Origin: DASUPK01 sp036377415
Lineage (GTDB): Bacteria > Actinomycetota > Thermoleophilia > Solirubrobacterales > 70-9
DNA: 19,263 nucleotides
NCBI GenBank assembly: GCA_036377415.1
Contig: DASUYK010000061.1
Location: 1 to 19,263 of the forward strand
Direction of reading: 5' to 3'
The position numbers and the translations under genes are program-made. Below the pieces are notes generated by a model. The model did not search any database. It saw only the letters and a program-made list of their open reading frames with translations, and was not told the DNA's origin. Below, in pieces: positions 1-7,037 of the stretch. How positions within the stretch are numbered: position 1 is the first letter of the stretch; each line of letters begins with the position of its first letter.

Positions 1-2
1 AC

Positions 3-158
3 GGGCACCCATACCCGACCCAACAAGAGCGTGACCAGGCGGGCATGCCCTGGCGCGACCTTCGACCCTTGTGGGACCGGGACAACTCTGACCCGATTCT
101 GGGAGAACAGGCGGAGCTAAGGGAGAACAGCATTTGGCGACCGCCGATCCCCTTCTAA
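3..158 (+). CDS. 3' end of an unidentified protein (partial, runs off left edge)
   Basis: One frame stays open from the left edge to a TAA at 156-158 and gives about 51 residues ending in ENSIWRPPIPF. About three quarters of its third codon positions are G or C, which suits a coding frame here, but the stretch is short. It contains an acidic/aromatic segment (MPWRDLRPLWDRDN) and has no membrane segment or zinc motif. I do not recognise the family. The start lies outside the window. It could be a chance open frame, because high-GC DNA holds many of them. Confidence 0.4.
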   Translation, partial: GHPYPTQQERDQAGMPWRDLRPLWDRDNSDPILGEQAELRENSIWRPPIPF

Positions 159-199
159 GCCGTCCACCGCCGCTGCGATACCGCGGCCGCAACGACTTG

Positions 200-231
200 G
201 AGGGTTCCGGTTCGAGTCCGGTCGCTCACCC
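200..231 (+). other. tRNA 3'-end-like fragment (T-arm plus acceptor-like strand)
   Basis: The stretch has a T-loop TTCGAGT at 211-217, flanked by a four-pair CCGG/CCGG stem, and then CGCTCACC like a 3' acceptor strand. No matching 5' acceptor strand, D-arm or correctly spaced anticodon arm lies upstream. A TTCTAA at 153-158 is about 57 nt from the T-loop, too far for any tRNA. It is therefore not an intact tRNA gene. A tRNA 3'-end copy is what site-specific integration into a tRNA gene leaves behind, so this may be an old attachment-site remnant, but no integrase is visible. Confidence 0.35.
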
Positions 232-457
232 CTCACGGAGTCCCTGCTGACGCGGGGGCTTCTGTCAGGGGGACTCGTGGACTCGATCAGATCGCCTCAT
301 CCCAGCGGAAACGTTGGATCCGGCAGCGAAGGTAATAACGTGATCGGCGGAAGCGGCGGCGGTCGGGGTGACGACTTCCCCCGGCCCCAGCGAGGGGCGC
401 ACGTGCAGCCGCCATGCCTACCCATCGGCAAGACACGGCGGCTGGTGCGCCGGCGGA

Positions 458-485
458 CAGGAGAGTTCCTAGTGGGCCTCTCCTG
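458..485 (-). terminator. Inverted repeat downstream of the DUF3303 gene
   Basis: CAGGAGAG (458-465) and CTCTCCTG (478-485) form a perfect 8-bp stem around a 12-nt loop, and three more pairs are possible beyond a bulged A. It begins about 15 nt after the stop codon of the minus-strand gene ending at 501. There is no T-run on the minus strand, so termination is only a possibility. Confidence 0.3.
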
Positions 486-500
486 CCGCGCCTCCGGTGA

Positions 501-788
501 TCACGCCGTCTCCTCGCGGAAACGCTCAATCGTCTCCTCATACGGTTGCTCGTAGACCGCATGCACGTCCCAGTTGATGATGTCCATGTACGGTTGCAGC
601 AGAGTCGTCACCTCGCGCGGGTCGTCGGATTCGACCAACAGGAAACCGGCCCCACCGCCCGCGAGGTTGTACCAGCCGCGAATCCTCTCAGGCTGGTTAA
701 GGCCAGCATCGTGCGAGGACACCACTCGCTTACGGACGTCGTGGACGGTGACCCCTGGCTGCCAGCTATAGCGGCAATACCAAAGCAT
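501..788 (-). CDS. DUF3303-like small alpha/beta protein
   Basis: This 95-residue soluble protein begins MLWYCRYSWQPGVTVHDVRKR and holds the motifs RIRGWYNLAGGGAGFLLVE, DDP and WDVHAVYE. The pattern is a first beta strand, a helix, a 'GWY...GG..gFllvEsddp' core and a closing strand. It fits DUF3303-type dimeric ferredoxin-like (ABM-like) proteins, whose function is unknown. The start at 788 is preferred over a longer in-frame start at 854 because an AAGGAGAG ribosome binding site lies just upstream and homologous proteins begin with this strand. The gene is divergent from the DUF892 gene, with a palindrome between them at 859-872. No partner reveals its substrate. Confidence 0.75.
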   Translation of the reverse strand: MLWYCRYSWQPGVTVHDVRKRVVSSHDAGLNQPERIRGWYNLAGGGAGFLLVESDDPREVTTLLQPYMDIINWDVHAVYEQPYEETIERFREETA

Positions 789-858
789 GCTCTCTCCTTC
801 CCTCGACCTTTGCCTGCTCGTGCAGCTACCTACGACAGGGCGAAGGTGCACCATAAAC

Positions 859-872
859 CCGCAGTTCTGCGG
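859..872. promoter_or_regulatory. Palindrome between divergent genes (possible operator)
   Basis: CCGCAG-TT-CTGCGG is a perfect 6+6 inverted repeat with a 2-nt centre. It lies about 70 bp upstream of the DUF3303 start and 130 bp upstream of the DUF892 start. The spacing suits a dimeric DNA-binding regulator, but no regulator gene is nearby. Confidence 0.25.
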
Positions 873-941
873 CTTGGCCCATCGGTCAAGAATCCGATCA
901 CTCAGCGCCCCGCGCGCCGTCTTTCAGCGCCGAATATTGGT

Positions 942-966
942 GTGTAGCGAGCGAGGGGTCGGGTAG
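942..966 (+). promoter_or_regulatory. Stress-sigma-like promoter of the DUF892 gene
   Basis: GTGT at 942-945 is followed by exactly 15 nt and then GGGTAG at 961-966. Actinobacterial sigma-B/F-type promoters are described as GNNT, 14-16 nt, GGGTAY. The last base departs from that consensus (G instead of C/T). The predicted transcription start, about 973, leaves a short leader before the TTG at 1001. Confidence 0.4.
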
Positions 967-1000
967 CCATGACCCGTAATCCAATCGTGGGGATGGGACC

Positions 1001-1675
1001 TTGAACGAACGCGACACCAAACTCGTCCAGTGGCTGAACGAAGCGCATGCAAAGGAGGCCGAGCTGGAGGCCGACCTTACGGCGCATATCGCCTTGACTG
1101 AGAAGCAGCCCTACAAGAAGCGTCTCCGGCAGCACCTGAAGGAGACACGCGATCACAAGCGTCAGGTCGCGCGCCGAATCAAGAAGCTGGGCGGGTCGCC
1201 CTCGACCGCGCGCGACGTGCGAGGTGTGCCGAAGGTCGTGGGGGAGGTGGCAGGGAAGGCGGTCGCGGGCGTCAAGGGCCAGGTCGGGACTGCACGCGCC
1301 TTTGTCACCAGCCAACCCGAGACACACCTCCGCAATGCACAGGAAGAGCTTCGGGAGGAGCATGTCGAGATCGCGCTCTACACGCGAGTCGAGGTCCTCG
1401 CGGAGGAGGTCGGTGACCGCGACACGGCCCAGTTGGCCAGGAATATCCGCCGGGACGAGGAGCGCATGGCGAAGTTCCTCGACGCTGAGCTGAAACGGCT
1501 CGTGAAGGACGTCGTCAGGGCGGAGATCCCGCGTGATCAGCGCCGATCGCTTCGCCGCTCGAGCCGTTCGGGCGGAAGGAGGCGGTCGCGCGCGAACCGC
1601 CGGAGCAGATCGCAATCGAGTAGCGGCGGTTCAGCTCGGACATCCTCCCCTTCACGGTCCCGCTCGCGTTCCTGA
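1001..1675 (+). CDS. DUF892 (YciE/YciF-like) ferritin-like protein with Arg/Ser-rich tail
   Basis: This 224-residue protein is helical and rich in Glu, His and Lys. Residues 1-65 hold helices with TKLVQWLNEAHAKEAELEADL and H-x-R/K repeats. A hinge of small residues follows at about 78-100, and then helices at 105-175 with EELREEHVEIALYTRVEVLAEE and RRDEER. This is the pattern of the DUF892/YciF ferritin-like group linked to stress responses in bacteria. From about residue 180 the chain becomes an Arg/Ser/Gly tail of some 45 residues ending RSRSRS, which is not usual in the family and may bind nucleic acid. TTG at 1001 is the only start codon between an in-frame TAA at 977-979 and the conserved part. 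A sigma-B-type promoter lies upstream. The catalytic role is not shown. Confidence 0.8.
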   Translation: MNERDTKLVQWLNEAHAKEAELEADLTAHIALTEKQPYKKRLRQHLKETRDHKRQVARRIKKLGGSPSTARDVRGVPKVVGEVAGKAVAGVKGQVGTARAFVTSQPETHLRNAQEELREEHVEIALYTRVEVLAEEVGDRDTAQLARNIRRDEERMAKFLDAELKRLVKDVVRAEIPRDQRRSLRRSSRSGGRRRSRANRRSRSQSSSGGSARTSSPSRSRSRS

Positions 1676-1698
1676 CGGCGCGCGCTGAGCTGATCGCC

Positions 1699-1723
1699 GT
1701 CTCCCGGGTGCCACCCCGGGTAC
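1699..1723 (+). promoter_or_regulatory. Stress-sigma-like promoter of the 75-aa gene
   Basis: GTCT (1699-1702), 15 nt and GGGTAC (1718-1723) match the GNNT-N14-16-GGGTAY pattern fully. The spacer contains a CCCGGG repeat (1704-1709 and 1715-1720) that could also fold as a hairpin after the DUF892 gene. The transcription start would fall near 1730, about 40 nt before the ATG at 1772. Confidence 0.45.
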
Positions 1724-1771
1724 TCAACGGAGCGAAACTGAGCGAACTGCGGCCGGTTACCATCCACGGCG

Positions 1772-1999
1772 ATGGCGGCTGTAATCCGACTGGTCCCACT
1801 CGACGATCGCGGACGGGAGATCATCGATGAGCTCGAAGGGAAGACGGATGAGCAGCCGAGCGAGATCCAGAGTGATGGAGGCCGCCTGTACCACCTCCAG
1901 GGCGAGGATGTGGGTGTCGCTGAGTTCGAAGCGATCTTGAACCGCATCGATTCCGACTGGCGCGAACACGTCACTCGGACGAGCTCAATACTTTCGTGA
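1772..1999 (+). CDS. Hypothetical 75-aa acidic protein
   Basis: The product has 75 residues. It begins with a hydrophobic strand (AAVIRLVPLDDRGREIIDEL), continues through GKTDEQP, and has an RLYHLQGEDVGVAEFEAILNRIDSDWREHVT segment. The Asp/Glu content and the closing IDSDWREHV look like a small soluble alpha/beta domain. I recall similar short uncharacterised actinobacterial proteins but cannot name a family. ATG 1772 is the first in-frame start after a TGA at 1739-1741. No ribosome binding site is visible, but TACCAT lies 8 nt before the ATG and a stress-type promoter lies upstream. Confidence 0.65.
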   Translation: MAAVIRLVPLDDRGREIIDELEGKTDEQPSEIQSDGGRLYHLQGEDVGVAEFEAILNRIDSDWREHVTRTSSILS

Positions 2000-2113
2000 C
2001 CCTCTGAGGTTGAGTCCGAGGGGCGGGGCGCTACCTACCCGGGGGTACTAAACGGACTGAGTCTCGGAGGCGGGCACCGTCAGTCCAGAGCCAGCACGAC
2101 TGTGCTGCTGCGA

Positions 2114-2425
2114 TCAATCGAGCTGACCCGCCTCGACGACGTTCAGGAGCGCGACCTCGTAGTGCTCCACCGACGCCGTCTCACCGGGGCCCGTGACCTC
2201 CTCGCGGACGCGCTTCGCCTCGTCCTCGCTCGCCTGCAGCTCCTCCTCCCCCTGCCACAGAGAGACGACGACGATCGTCCCGTTCTTCCGGTCGGCGAGG
2301 AAGATCGCGCCCTTCATCCCCTCGGTCTGCCCGAACTCGGTCGGCAGCACCTGCTTCTTGGTCTGCAGGGCCTCGTCGATGGCGTCGGGCGAAGCACCCT
2401 CGTATCGAGTCACGCGAGCATGCAT
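2114..2425 (-). CDS. ABM-like (dimeric alpha/beta barrel) protein
   Basis: This 103-residue protein begins MHARVTRYEGASPDAIDEAL, has a central GMKGAIFLADRKNGTIVVVSLW and ends with VEHYEVALLNVV. The layout of strand, helix, two hairpin strands, helix and strand is typical of antibiotic-biosynthesis-monooxygenase-like and stress-responsive dimeric alpha/beta barrel proteins. The reaction cannot be told from sequence, and many members are not monooxygenases. A strong AGGAGGAG ribosome binding site precedes ATG 2425. It converges with the 75-aa gene and sits in a neighbourhood with several stress-type promoters, although none was found for this gene. Confidence 0.75.
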   Translation of the reverse strand: MHARVTRYEGASPDAIDEALQTKKQVLPTEFGQTEGMKGAIFLADRKNGTIVVVSLWQGEEELQASEDEAKRVREEVTGPGETASVEHYEVALLNVVEAGQLD

Positions 2426-2644
2426 GTCTTCTCCTCCTGGATCGGAAACCGCCAGAGGTTCTTATCCCATTTGCCCCGGGAGGTGCGGCGAAGTCGAGCA
2501 CCTCCCCGATGCCGGAGGGTCCGGGCGTCGCTGGTTGGAGAGGACGAAGAAGATGCCGCGACCGCGGATCTTCGTGATGCGCGAGACCTTCTTTCCGCGC
2601 TTCGCGAGGATTCCTCGAGTGCCTCGCGAAGCTAGGCCGGGATC
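2426..2644. other. Intergenic stretch with a strong inverted repeat
   Basis: No gene is supported here. The plus-strand open frames through this stretch run on from the antisense of the ABM-like gene. A minus-strand frame from 2716 to 2462 is open and reads LAKRGKKVSRITKIRGRGIFF, but it has no ATG, GTG or TTG. The main structure is the inverted repeat at 2599-2632. Confidence 0.4.
2599..2632. repeat. 11-bp inverted repeat
   Basis: GCTTCGCGAGG (2599-2609) pairs perfectly with CCTCGCGAAGC (2622-2632) across a 12-nt loop. It ends 12 bp before the -35-like GTTT of the 35-aa gene. It has no T-run, so it could be an operator or an insulating hairpin rather than a terminator. Confidence 0.5.
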
Positions 2645-2669
2645 GTTTCCCTGATCAGCAAGCGGGTAG
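2645..2669 (+). promoter_or_regulatory. Stress-sigma-like promoter of the 35-aa membrane peptide
   Basis: GTTT (2645-2648), 15 nt and GGGTAG (2664-2669). The -35 is the best of the three similar elements in this window, while the last base of the -10 is G instead of C/T. The expected transcription start near 2677 leaves only about 6 nt before the ATG at 2683. Confidence 0.45.
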
Positions 2670-2682
2670 TCAGCACCGCCCG

Positions 2683-2790
2683 ATGTTCGTCTTCTTCTCC
2701 AACAGATCCGGTTGTCTCACGTCACTTCTGATCTCGGCGATCGGCACGCTCATCCTGCTGCTGATCACGGGTGTGATCGAGCTCTCCTAG
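2683..2790 (+). CDS. 35-aa single-pass membrane peptide
   Basis: ATG 2683 to TAG 2788-2790 encodes MFVFFSNRSGCLTSLLISAI followed by GTLILLLITGVIELS. A short N-terminal segment with one Arg leads into one hydrophobic helix of about 22 residues and an acidic tip. Small actinobacterial membrane proteins beginning M-F-V-F-x-S-N-R-x-G-C-L are familiar to me as uncharacterised. No good ribosome binding site is seen. A sigma-B-type promoter directly upstream supports expression as a stress-induced peptide. It runs convergent with amt, whose stop is 20 bp downstream. Confidence 0.65.
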   Translation: MFVFFSNRSGCLTSLLISAIGTLILLLITGVIELS

Positions 2791-2809
2791 ATTTTGAACC
2801 CGGCGCGGG

Positions 2810-4125
<1,316 letters not shown>

Positions 4126-4126
<1 letters not shown>

Positions 4127-4479
4127 CAGGCACCCACCGGGGTCACGGCGGCCTCATCGGTCTCGCCGGTGCGGATCCGAACGGCGCGCTCGATCGGGAC
4201 GACGAAGATCTTCCCGTCGCCGACCTCGCCGGTTCGCGCCCCGGCGCGGAGCGCGCTCACCGTCGGCTCCACGAAACCGTCGGAGACCGCGATCTCGAAG
4301 CGGACCTTGTCGGCGACCTCGACCTTGATCGTGCTGCCGCGGTAGGTCTCGACGCGATCGAGCTCACCGCCGTGGCCCTGGACCTTGCTCATCGAGATTC
4401 CACGGACCTCGGTCCTGTAGAGAGCCTCGAGTACGTCGTTCGCCTTCTCGGGCCGGACGATGCCAATCACAAGTTTCAC
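4126..4479 (-). CDS. glnK: PII nitrogen-regulatory protein lacking Tyr51
   Basis: This 117-residue PII signal protein would bind ATP/ADP and control the ammonium channel. The B-loop TGEVGDGKIF (83-92), Lys58, Lys90, Arg101 and Arg103 are all in their canonical places, and RIRTGE closes the fold. The residue numbering matches E. coli GlnB without gaps. Position 51, the usual uridylylation or adenylylation tyrosine, is Ile. Position 39, the glutamine that helps bind 2-oxoglutarate-Mg, is Glu. The T-loop reads GHGGELDRVETYRGSTI. The start is GTG 4479 with a GAGGAG ribosome binding site about 10 nt upstream. No glnD gene lies in the window, which agrees with a PII that is not modified at this site. 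Confidence 0.93.
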
Positions 4480-4604
4480 GATTCACCCCTCTCCTCAAAC
4501 GAGACACAGCGCCAGCGGCTGATCGCGGGAACCTATCTGGGAATGGCGACGTGATGCACGGTGCCCGGGGGCGCGTTCGCCTTTTTGGCGGATCTTCCGT
4601 TCAC

Positions 4605-4610
4605 TAGGGT
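4605..4610 (+). promoter_or_regulatory. -10-like hexamer, leaderless spacing
   Basis: TAGGGT ends 7 nt before ATG 4618, which would put the transcription start at or next to the start codon. There is no Shine-Dalgarno sequence. It lies in the divergent spacer shared with glnK. Confidence 0.4.
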
Positions 4611-4617
4611 GAGCTTG

Positions 4618-5028
4618 ATGGCGCAGCCGAAAGGCGATCCCGTTCGGTCGACCGAGATTCGGGTCCTGTCGCTGGCATCTGCGATCGGCCGGCTCGCGAT
4701 CGGGGCGGGGATGGTCGCCGCCCCCGTTCCCACTCTTCGAGCGCTCGGATTCTCCGAGCCCGGATCCGCGACGATCACGGTCGGCAGGCTCGCCGGGGTC
4801 CGGGACCTCGTGCTCGGTGTGGTCACCCTGGCGTCGCTCGAGGAGGCGGACGCCCTTCGTGCCGCGAGCCTCGCGAATGCCGGCGCCGACGGCGGTGACG
4901 TCATCGCGTTCGCGATCGCGCTCGGCAACGGAGAGCGAACCGTGGCGCTCAGGGGAATCGCCGCCGCGCTGCCGGCGGCGATCGCCGGGATCTGGGTCGC
5001 CTGGCGACTCAGCTCGGTGCGCGGGTGA
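4618..5028 (+). CDS. Small predicted membrane protein (DUF4267-like)
   Basis: The product has 136 residues from ATG 4618. A longer GTG start at 4561 is possible but would add a segment that covers the promoter-like hexamer. Hydrophobic helices lie at about 17-38 (LASAIGRLAIGAGMVAAPVP), 55-72 (VGRLAGVRDLVLGVVTLASL) and 105-130. An RLAGVRDLVLG motif and a DGGDVIAFAIAL motif resemble DUF4267-type membrane proteins of unknown function. I am not certain of the family. The stop shares one base with the ATG of the next gene (TGATG), so it heads a coupled unit with the alkyltransferase-like gene. Confidence 0.75.
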   Translation: MAQPKGDPVRSTEIRVLSLASAIGRLAIGAGMVAAPVPTLRALGFSEPGSATITVGRLAGVRDLVLGVVTLASLEEADALRAASLANAGADGGDVIAFAIALGNGERTVALRGIAAALPAAIAGIWVAWRLSSVRG

Positions 5029-5342
5029 TGGGGCGAGACGAGGCTCCGGCCGCGCATCGGTCGCGTCGGGCCGGCCAGGTCATCGACCGAGTACGGCGGA
5101 TCAAGCCCGGCTTCGTAAGCACCTACGGCGACCTCTGTCCGGAGGCCCCGCGGTTCGCGGGCCAGGTGCTCTCGCAATGCGATGACCCCCACGTCCCGTG
5201 GCACCGGATCGTCCGGGCGGACGGCTCACTGGCGAAAGGCGAGCGCCAGCGACGGCTGCTGGCGGCGGAGGGCGTCTCGTTCCGCGGGAAGCGGGTCGAC
5301 ATGCGCGAGGTGTGGATGCCGGCGGAGGACGCCGGGCCATAG
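5028..5342 (+). CDS. Alkyltransferase-like protein (ATL), MGMT fold without the acceptor cysteine
   Basis: The product is 104 residues with one winged-helix DNA-binding domain of the O6-alkylguanine-DNA alkyltransferase type. Visible motifs are VIDRVRRIKPGFVSTYGDL (DNA-binding helix entry), RFAGQVLSQ, and VPWHRIVRADGSLAKGERQRRLLAAEGV. The active-site PCHR of MGMT is PWHR here (residues 57-60), with Trp58 replacing the methyl-accepting Cys. This defines ATLs, which bind O6-alkylguanine, flip out the base and hand the lesion to nucleotide excision repair. It starts at ATG 5028, overlapping the previous stop. GTG 5025 is an equally possible start. Confidence 0.9.
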   Translation: MGRDEAPAAHRSRRAGQVIDRVRRIKPGFVSTYGDLCPEAPRFAGQVLSQCDDPHVPWHRIVRADGSLAKGERQRRLLAAEGVSFRGKRVDMREVWMPAEDAGP

Positions 5343-5382
5343 GGTGCGTGGGCCAGAACAATCCGAGGAACCGGAGGAAGAG

Positions 5383-5832
5383 ATGACCGCGAAGAGCGAT
5401 TTCAGCGAAGAGGAATGGAAGCAGCTGCTCGAGGCTCCTCCCAGCGCGGGCCTGGTGGTGGTCGCCTCGGACCGGGGCGGGTCGATCCGGGAGACGTTCT
5501 CGATGGCGAAGGCGTACGCCGACTCCCACAAGCAGCCCGGGCAGAGCCAGCTCCTTGATGAGATCGTCTCCGCCAAGCCCGAGGTCGACCGCAGCCGATT
5601 CAAGACTCAGGAGGAGCTGAAGCAGCACTGCCTGCAGAACGTGCGGGATGCGATCGCCCTGCTCAAGCAGAAGGCCAGTGCGGACGAGGTCGAGGCGTAT
5701 CGACAGTTCGTCATCGCTTTGGTCAATCGGGTCGCGGAGGCTCGCAAGGAGGGGTTCATGGGTCTGAGCGGCGAGCGGGTCAGCGACGATGAGCGTGCGG
5801 CGATCGAGGAGGTCACGGCCGCACTCGCCTGA
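5383..5832 (+). CDS. Uncharacterised helical protein (TerB-like pattern)
   Basis: The product is 149 residues, soluble, and predicted almost all helical. It starts MTAKSDFSEEEWKQLLEAPP, has an Ala/Gly-rich first helix (SAGLVVVASDRGGSIRETF), a middle helix pair and the end SDDERAAIEEVTAAL. The alternation of D-x-G-G with E and the final 'ERAAIEEV' helix recalls TerB-like acidic bundles, but no metal-binding pattern is clear, so this is only a structural guess. A GGAGG ribosome binding site 6 nt upstream fixes the start at ATG 5383. It lies 40 bp after the ATL gene on the same strand and is probably co-transcribed. Confidence 0.8.
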   Translation: MTAKSDFSEEEWKQLLEAPPSAGLVVVASDRGGSIRETFSMAKAYADSHKQPGQSQLLDEIVSAKPEVDRSRFKTQEELKQHCLQNVRDAIALLKQKASADEVEAYRQFVIALVNRVAEARKEGFMGLSGERVSDDERAAIEEVTAALA

Positions 5833-5975
5833 GCGTCCCGCGGACGGCTGCGCCCACGGGCAGGAAGCGGAACCGGCGGGCGGAAGAGTGCAAGAACCAA
5901 TCGCCGGCTGCGCCAACGTGAAACGGGTCGCTCCCAGCGGAGCGCCCTCGCGATATCGCCGCTGGCTCGCACAGA

Positions 5976-6956
5976 ATGATCATCGACTGCGCCCATTACA
6001 GGGACGGCGCGCGCCAGCATGACGGGACGCTGACGCCGGAGCAGGCCGCCGATGTCGCGCGCGCCGCGGGACAGGGGGAGTTCGTCTGGCTCGGGCTGCA
6101 CGAGCCGCAGCAGGGGGACATGGAGCGGCTACAGGAGCTGTTCAGCCTGCATGAGCTCGCGGTCGAGGACGCCCAGCGCGCCCACCAGCGGCCGAAGATC
6201 GAGGATTACGAACACGGTTTCTTCATCGTCCTTCGGACGGCGCACTACCACGAGGACCGCGAGGAGGTCCACTTCGGCGAGATCCACCTGTTCGCCGCAC
6301 CCGGCTACGTGATCACGGTCAGACACGGCCCGGGAAGCGAGCTCGCGTCCGCCCGCCAGCGCCTCGAGAACCGGCCCGACCTGCTCAAGCTGGGTACGGC
6401 GTCCGCCGTCTGGGCCGTCCTCGACAAGGTGGTCGACGACTACATGCCGGTCGCCGACGCGATCGAGGACGACATCGAGGAGGTCGAAGGAGACGTCTTC
6501 GACGACGACATCCCGGCCCCGACCGCCCGGATCTACCGCCTGAAGCGGGAGGTGATCGAGTTCCATCGCGCCGTCTGGCCGCTGCTCGGCCCCCTCGGGG
6601 CGCTGGAGCAGGGCGGCTACGCCGGCGTTCCCGACGAGCTTCGTAGCTACTTCCGCGACGTCGCCGATCATGCGCGGCGGGTCGACGAGCAGGTCTCCTC
6701 CCAACGGGAGCTACTCACGAGCGTGCTCGAGGCGAACCTCGCTCTGGTCAGCGTCAACCAGAACGAGATCGTCAAGAAGATCTCGGCGGTTGCGGCGATC
6801 GTCGCCGTCCCCACCTTCATCGCGAGCGTCTACGGGATGAACTTCGACCACATGCCCGAGCTCGGCTCCCGAGCCGGATACCCGCTTGCCCTCCTCGCGA
6901 TGCTCCTCTGCGCGGCCGCGCTCGCGGCTTTCTTCCGCCGGATCAGCTGGCTTTAG
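5976..6956 (+). CDS. corA: CorA-family magnesium/divalent cation channel
   Basis: This 326-residue pentameric inner-membrane Mg2+ channel protein has a long acidic cytoplasmic N-domain. That domain includes EFVWLGLHEPQ, HELAVEDAQRAHQRPKIEDY and DDYMPVADAIEDDIEEVE. A long stalk helix with ELLTSVLEANLALVSVNQNEIVKKISA leads into the first membrane helix, then the signature GMN at 287-289 (VYGMNFDHMPEL), then a second helix and a short RRISWL tail. All family landmarks are present and the length is normal. The ATG has no obvious ribosome binding site. It lies 143 bp after the previous gene, so it probably has its own promoter. Confidence 0.95.
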   Translation: MIIDCAHYRDGARQHDGTLTPEQAADVARAAGQGEFVWLGLHEPQQGDMERLQELFSLHELAVEDAQRAHQRPKIEDYEHGFFIVLRTAHYHEDREEVHFGEIHLFAAPGYVITVRHGPGSELASARQRLENRPDLLKLGTASAVWAVLDKVVDDYMPVADAIEDDIEEVEGDVFDDDIPAPTARIYRLKREVIEFHRAVWPLLGPLGALEQGGYAGVPDELRSYFRDVADHARRVDEQVSSQRELLTSVLEANLALVSVNQNEIVKKISAVAAIVAVPTFIASVYGMNFDHMPELGSRAGYPLALLAMLLCAAALAAFFRRISWL

Positions 6957-6983
6957 ACGCAAGGGGCGCGCGAGGCGTAGACG

Positions 6984-7019
6984 AGCGCGACCCGATTGAC
7001 GGCGAAGCCGTCCTACGAT
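6984..7019 (+). repeat. REP-like hairpin unit, copy 1
   Basis: This is a 36-bp unit matched at 33 of 36 positions by copy 2 at 7038-7073. Its core GACGGC-GAA-GCCGTC (6998-7012) is a perfect 6-bp hairpin with a 3-nt loop, followed by CTACGAT. A GGGCGCGCG block lies upstream of both copies, but at different distances. Confidence 0.7.
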
Positions 7020-7037
7020 GATCCGAGGGCGCGCGCC

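Larger units (their letters stand above)
159..500. other. 342-bp stretch without a recognisable gene
   Basis: Apart from the tRNA-like fragment at 200-231 and the inverted repeat at 458-485, I see nothing supported here. The two overlapping open frames (277-555 plus, 287-562 minus) give low-complexity Arg/Gly/Ser-rich translations with no ribosome binding site or recognisable domain. Confidence 0.5.

Noticed and set aside
120..231. Intact tRNA or tmRNA
   Set aside because: The anticodon-like TTCTAA is about 57 nt from the T-loop and no 5' acceptor strand pairs with the 3' end. No tmRNA tag reading frame or GGGG...CCCC ends were seen.
277..555. 92-aa plus-strand frame
   Set aside because: It is Gly/Arg/Pro-rich with no ribosome binding site, and its end is antisense to the better supported DUF3303 gene.
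2043..2048. Second GGGTAC as a full sigma-B promoter
   Set aside because: No GNNT lies 14-16 nt upstream, and no plus-strand gene follows.
2462..2716. Minus-strand open frame containing LAKRGKKVSRITKIRGRGIFF
   Set aside because: The basic segment looks protein-like, but the frame has no ATG, GTG or TTG start upstream of it. It was left out as a gene; a decayed gene remains possible.
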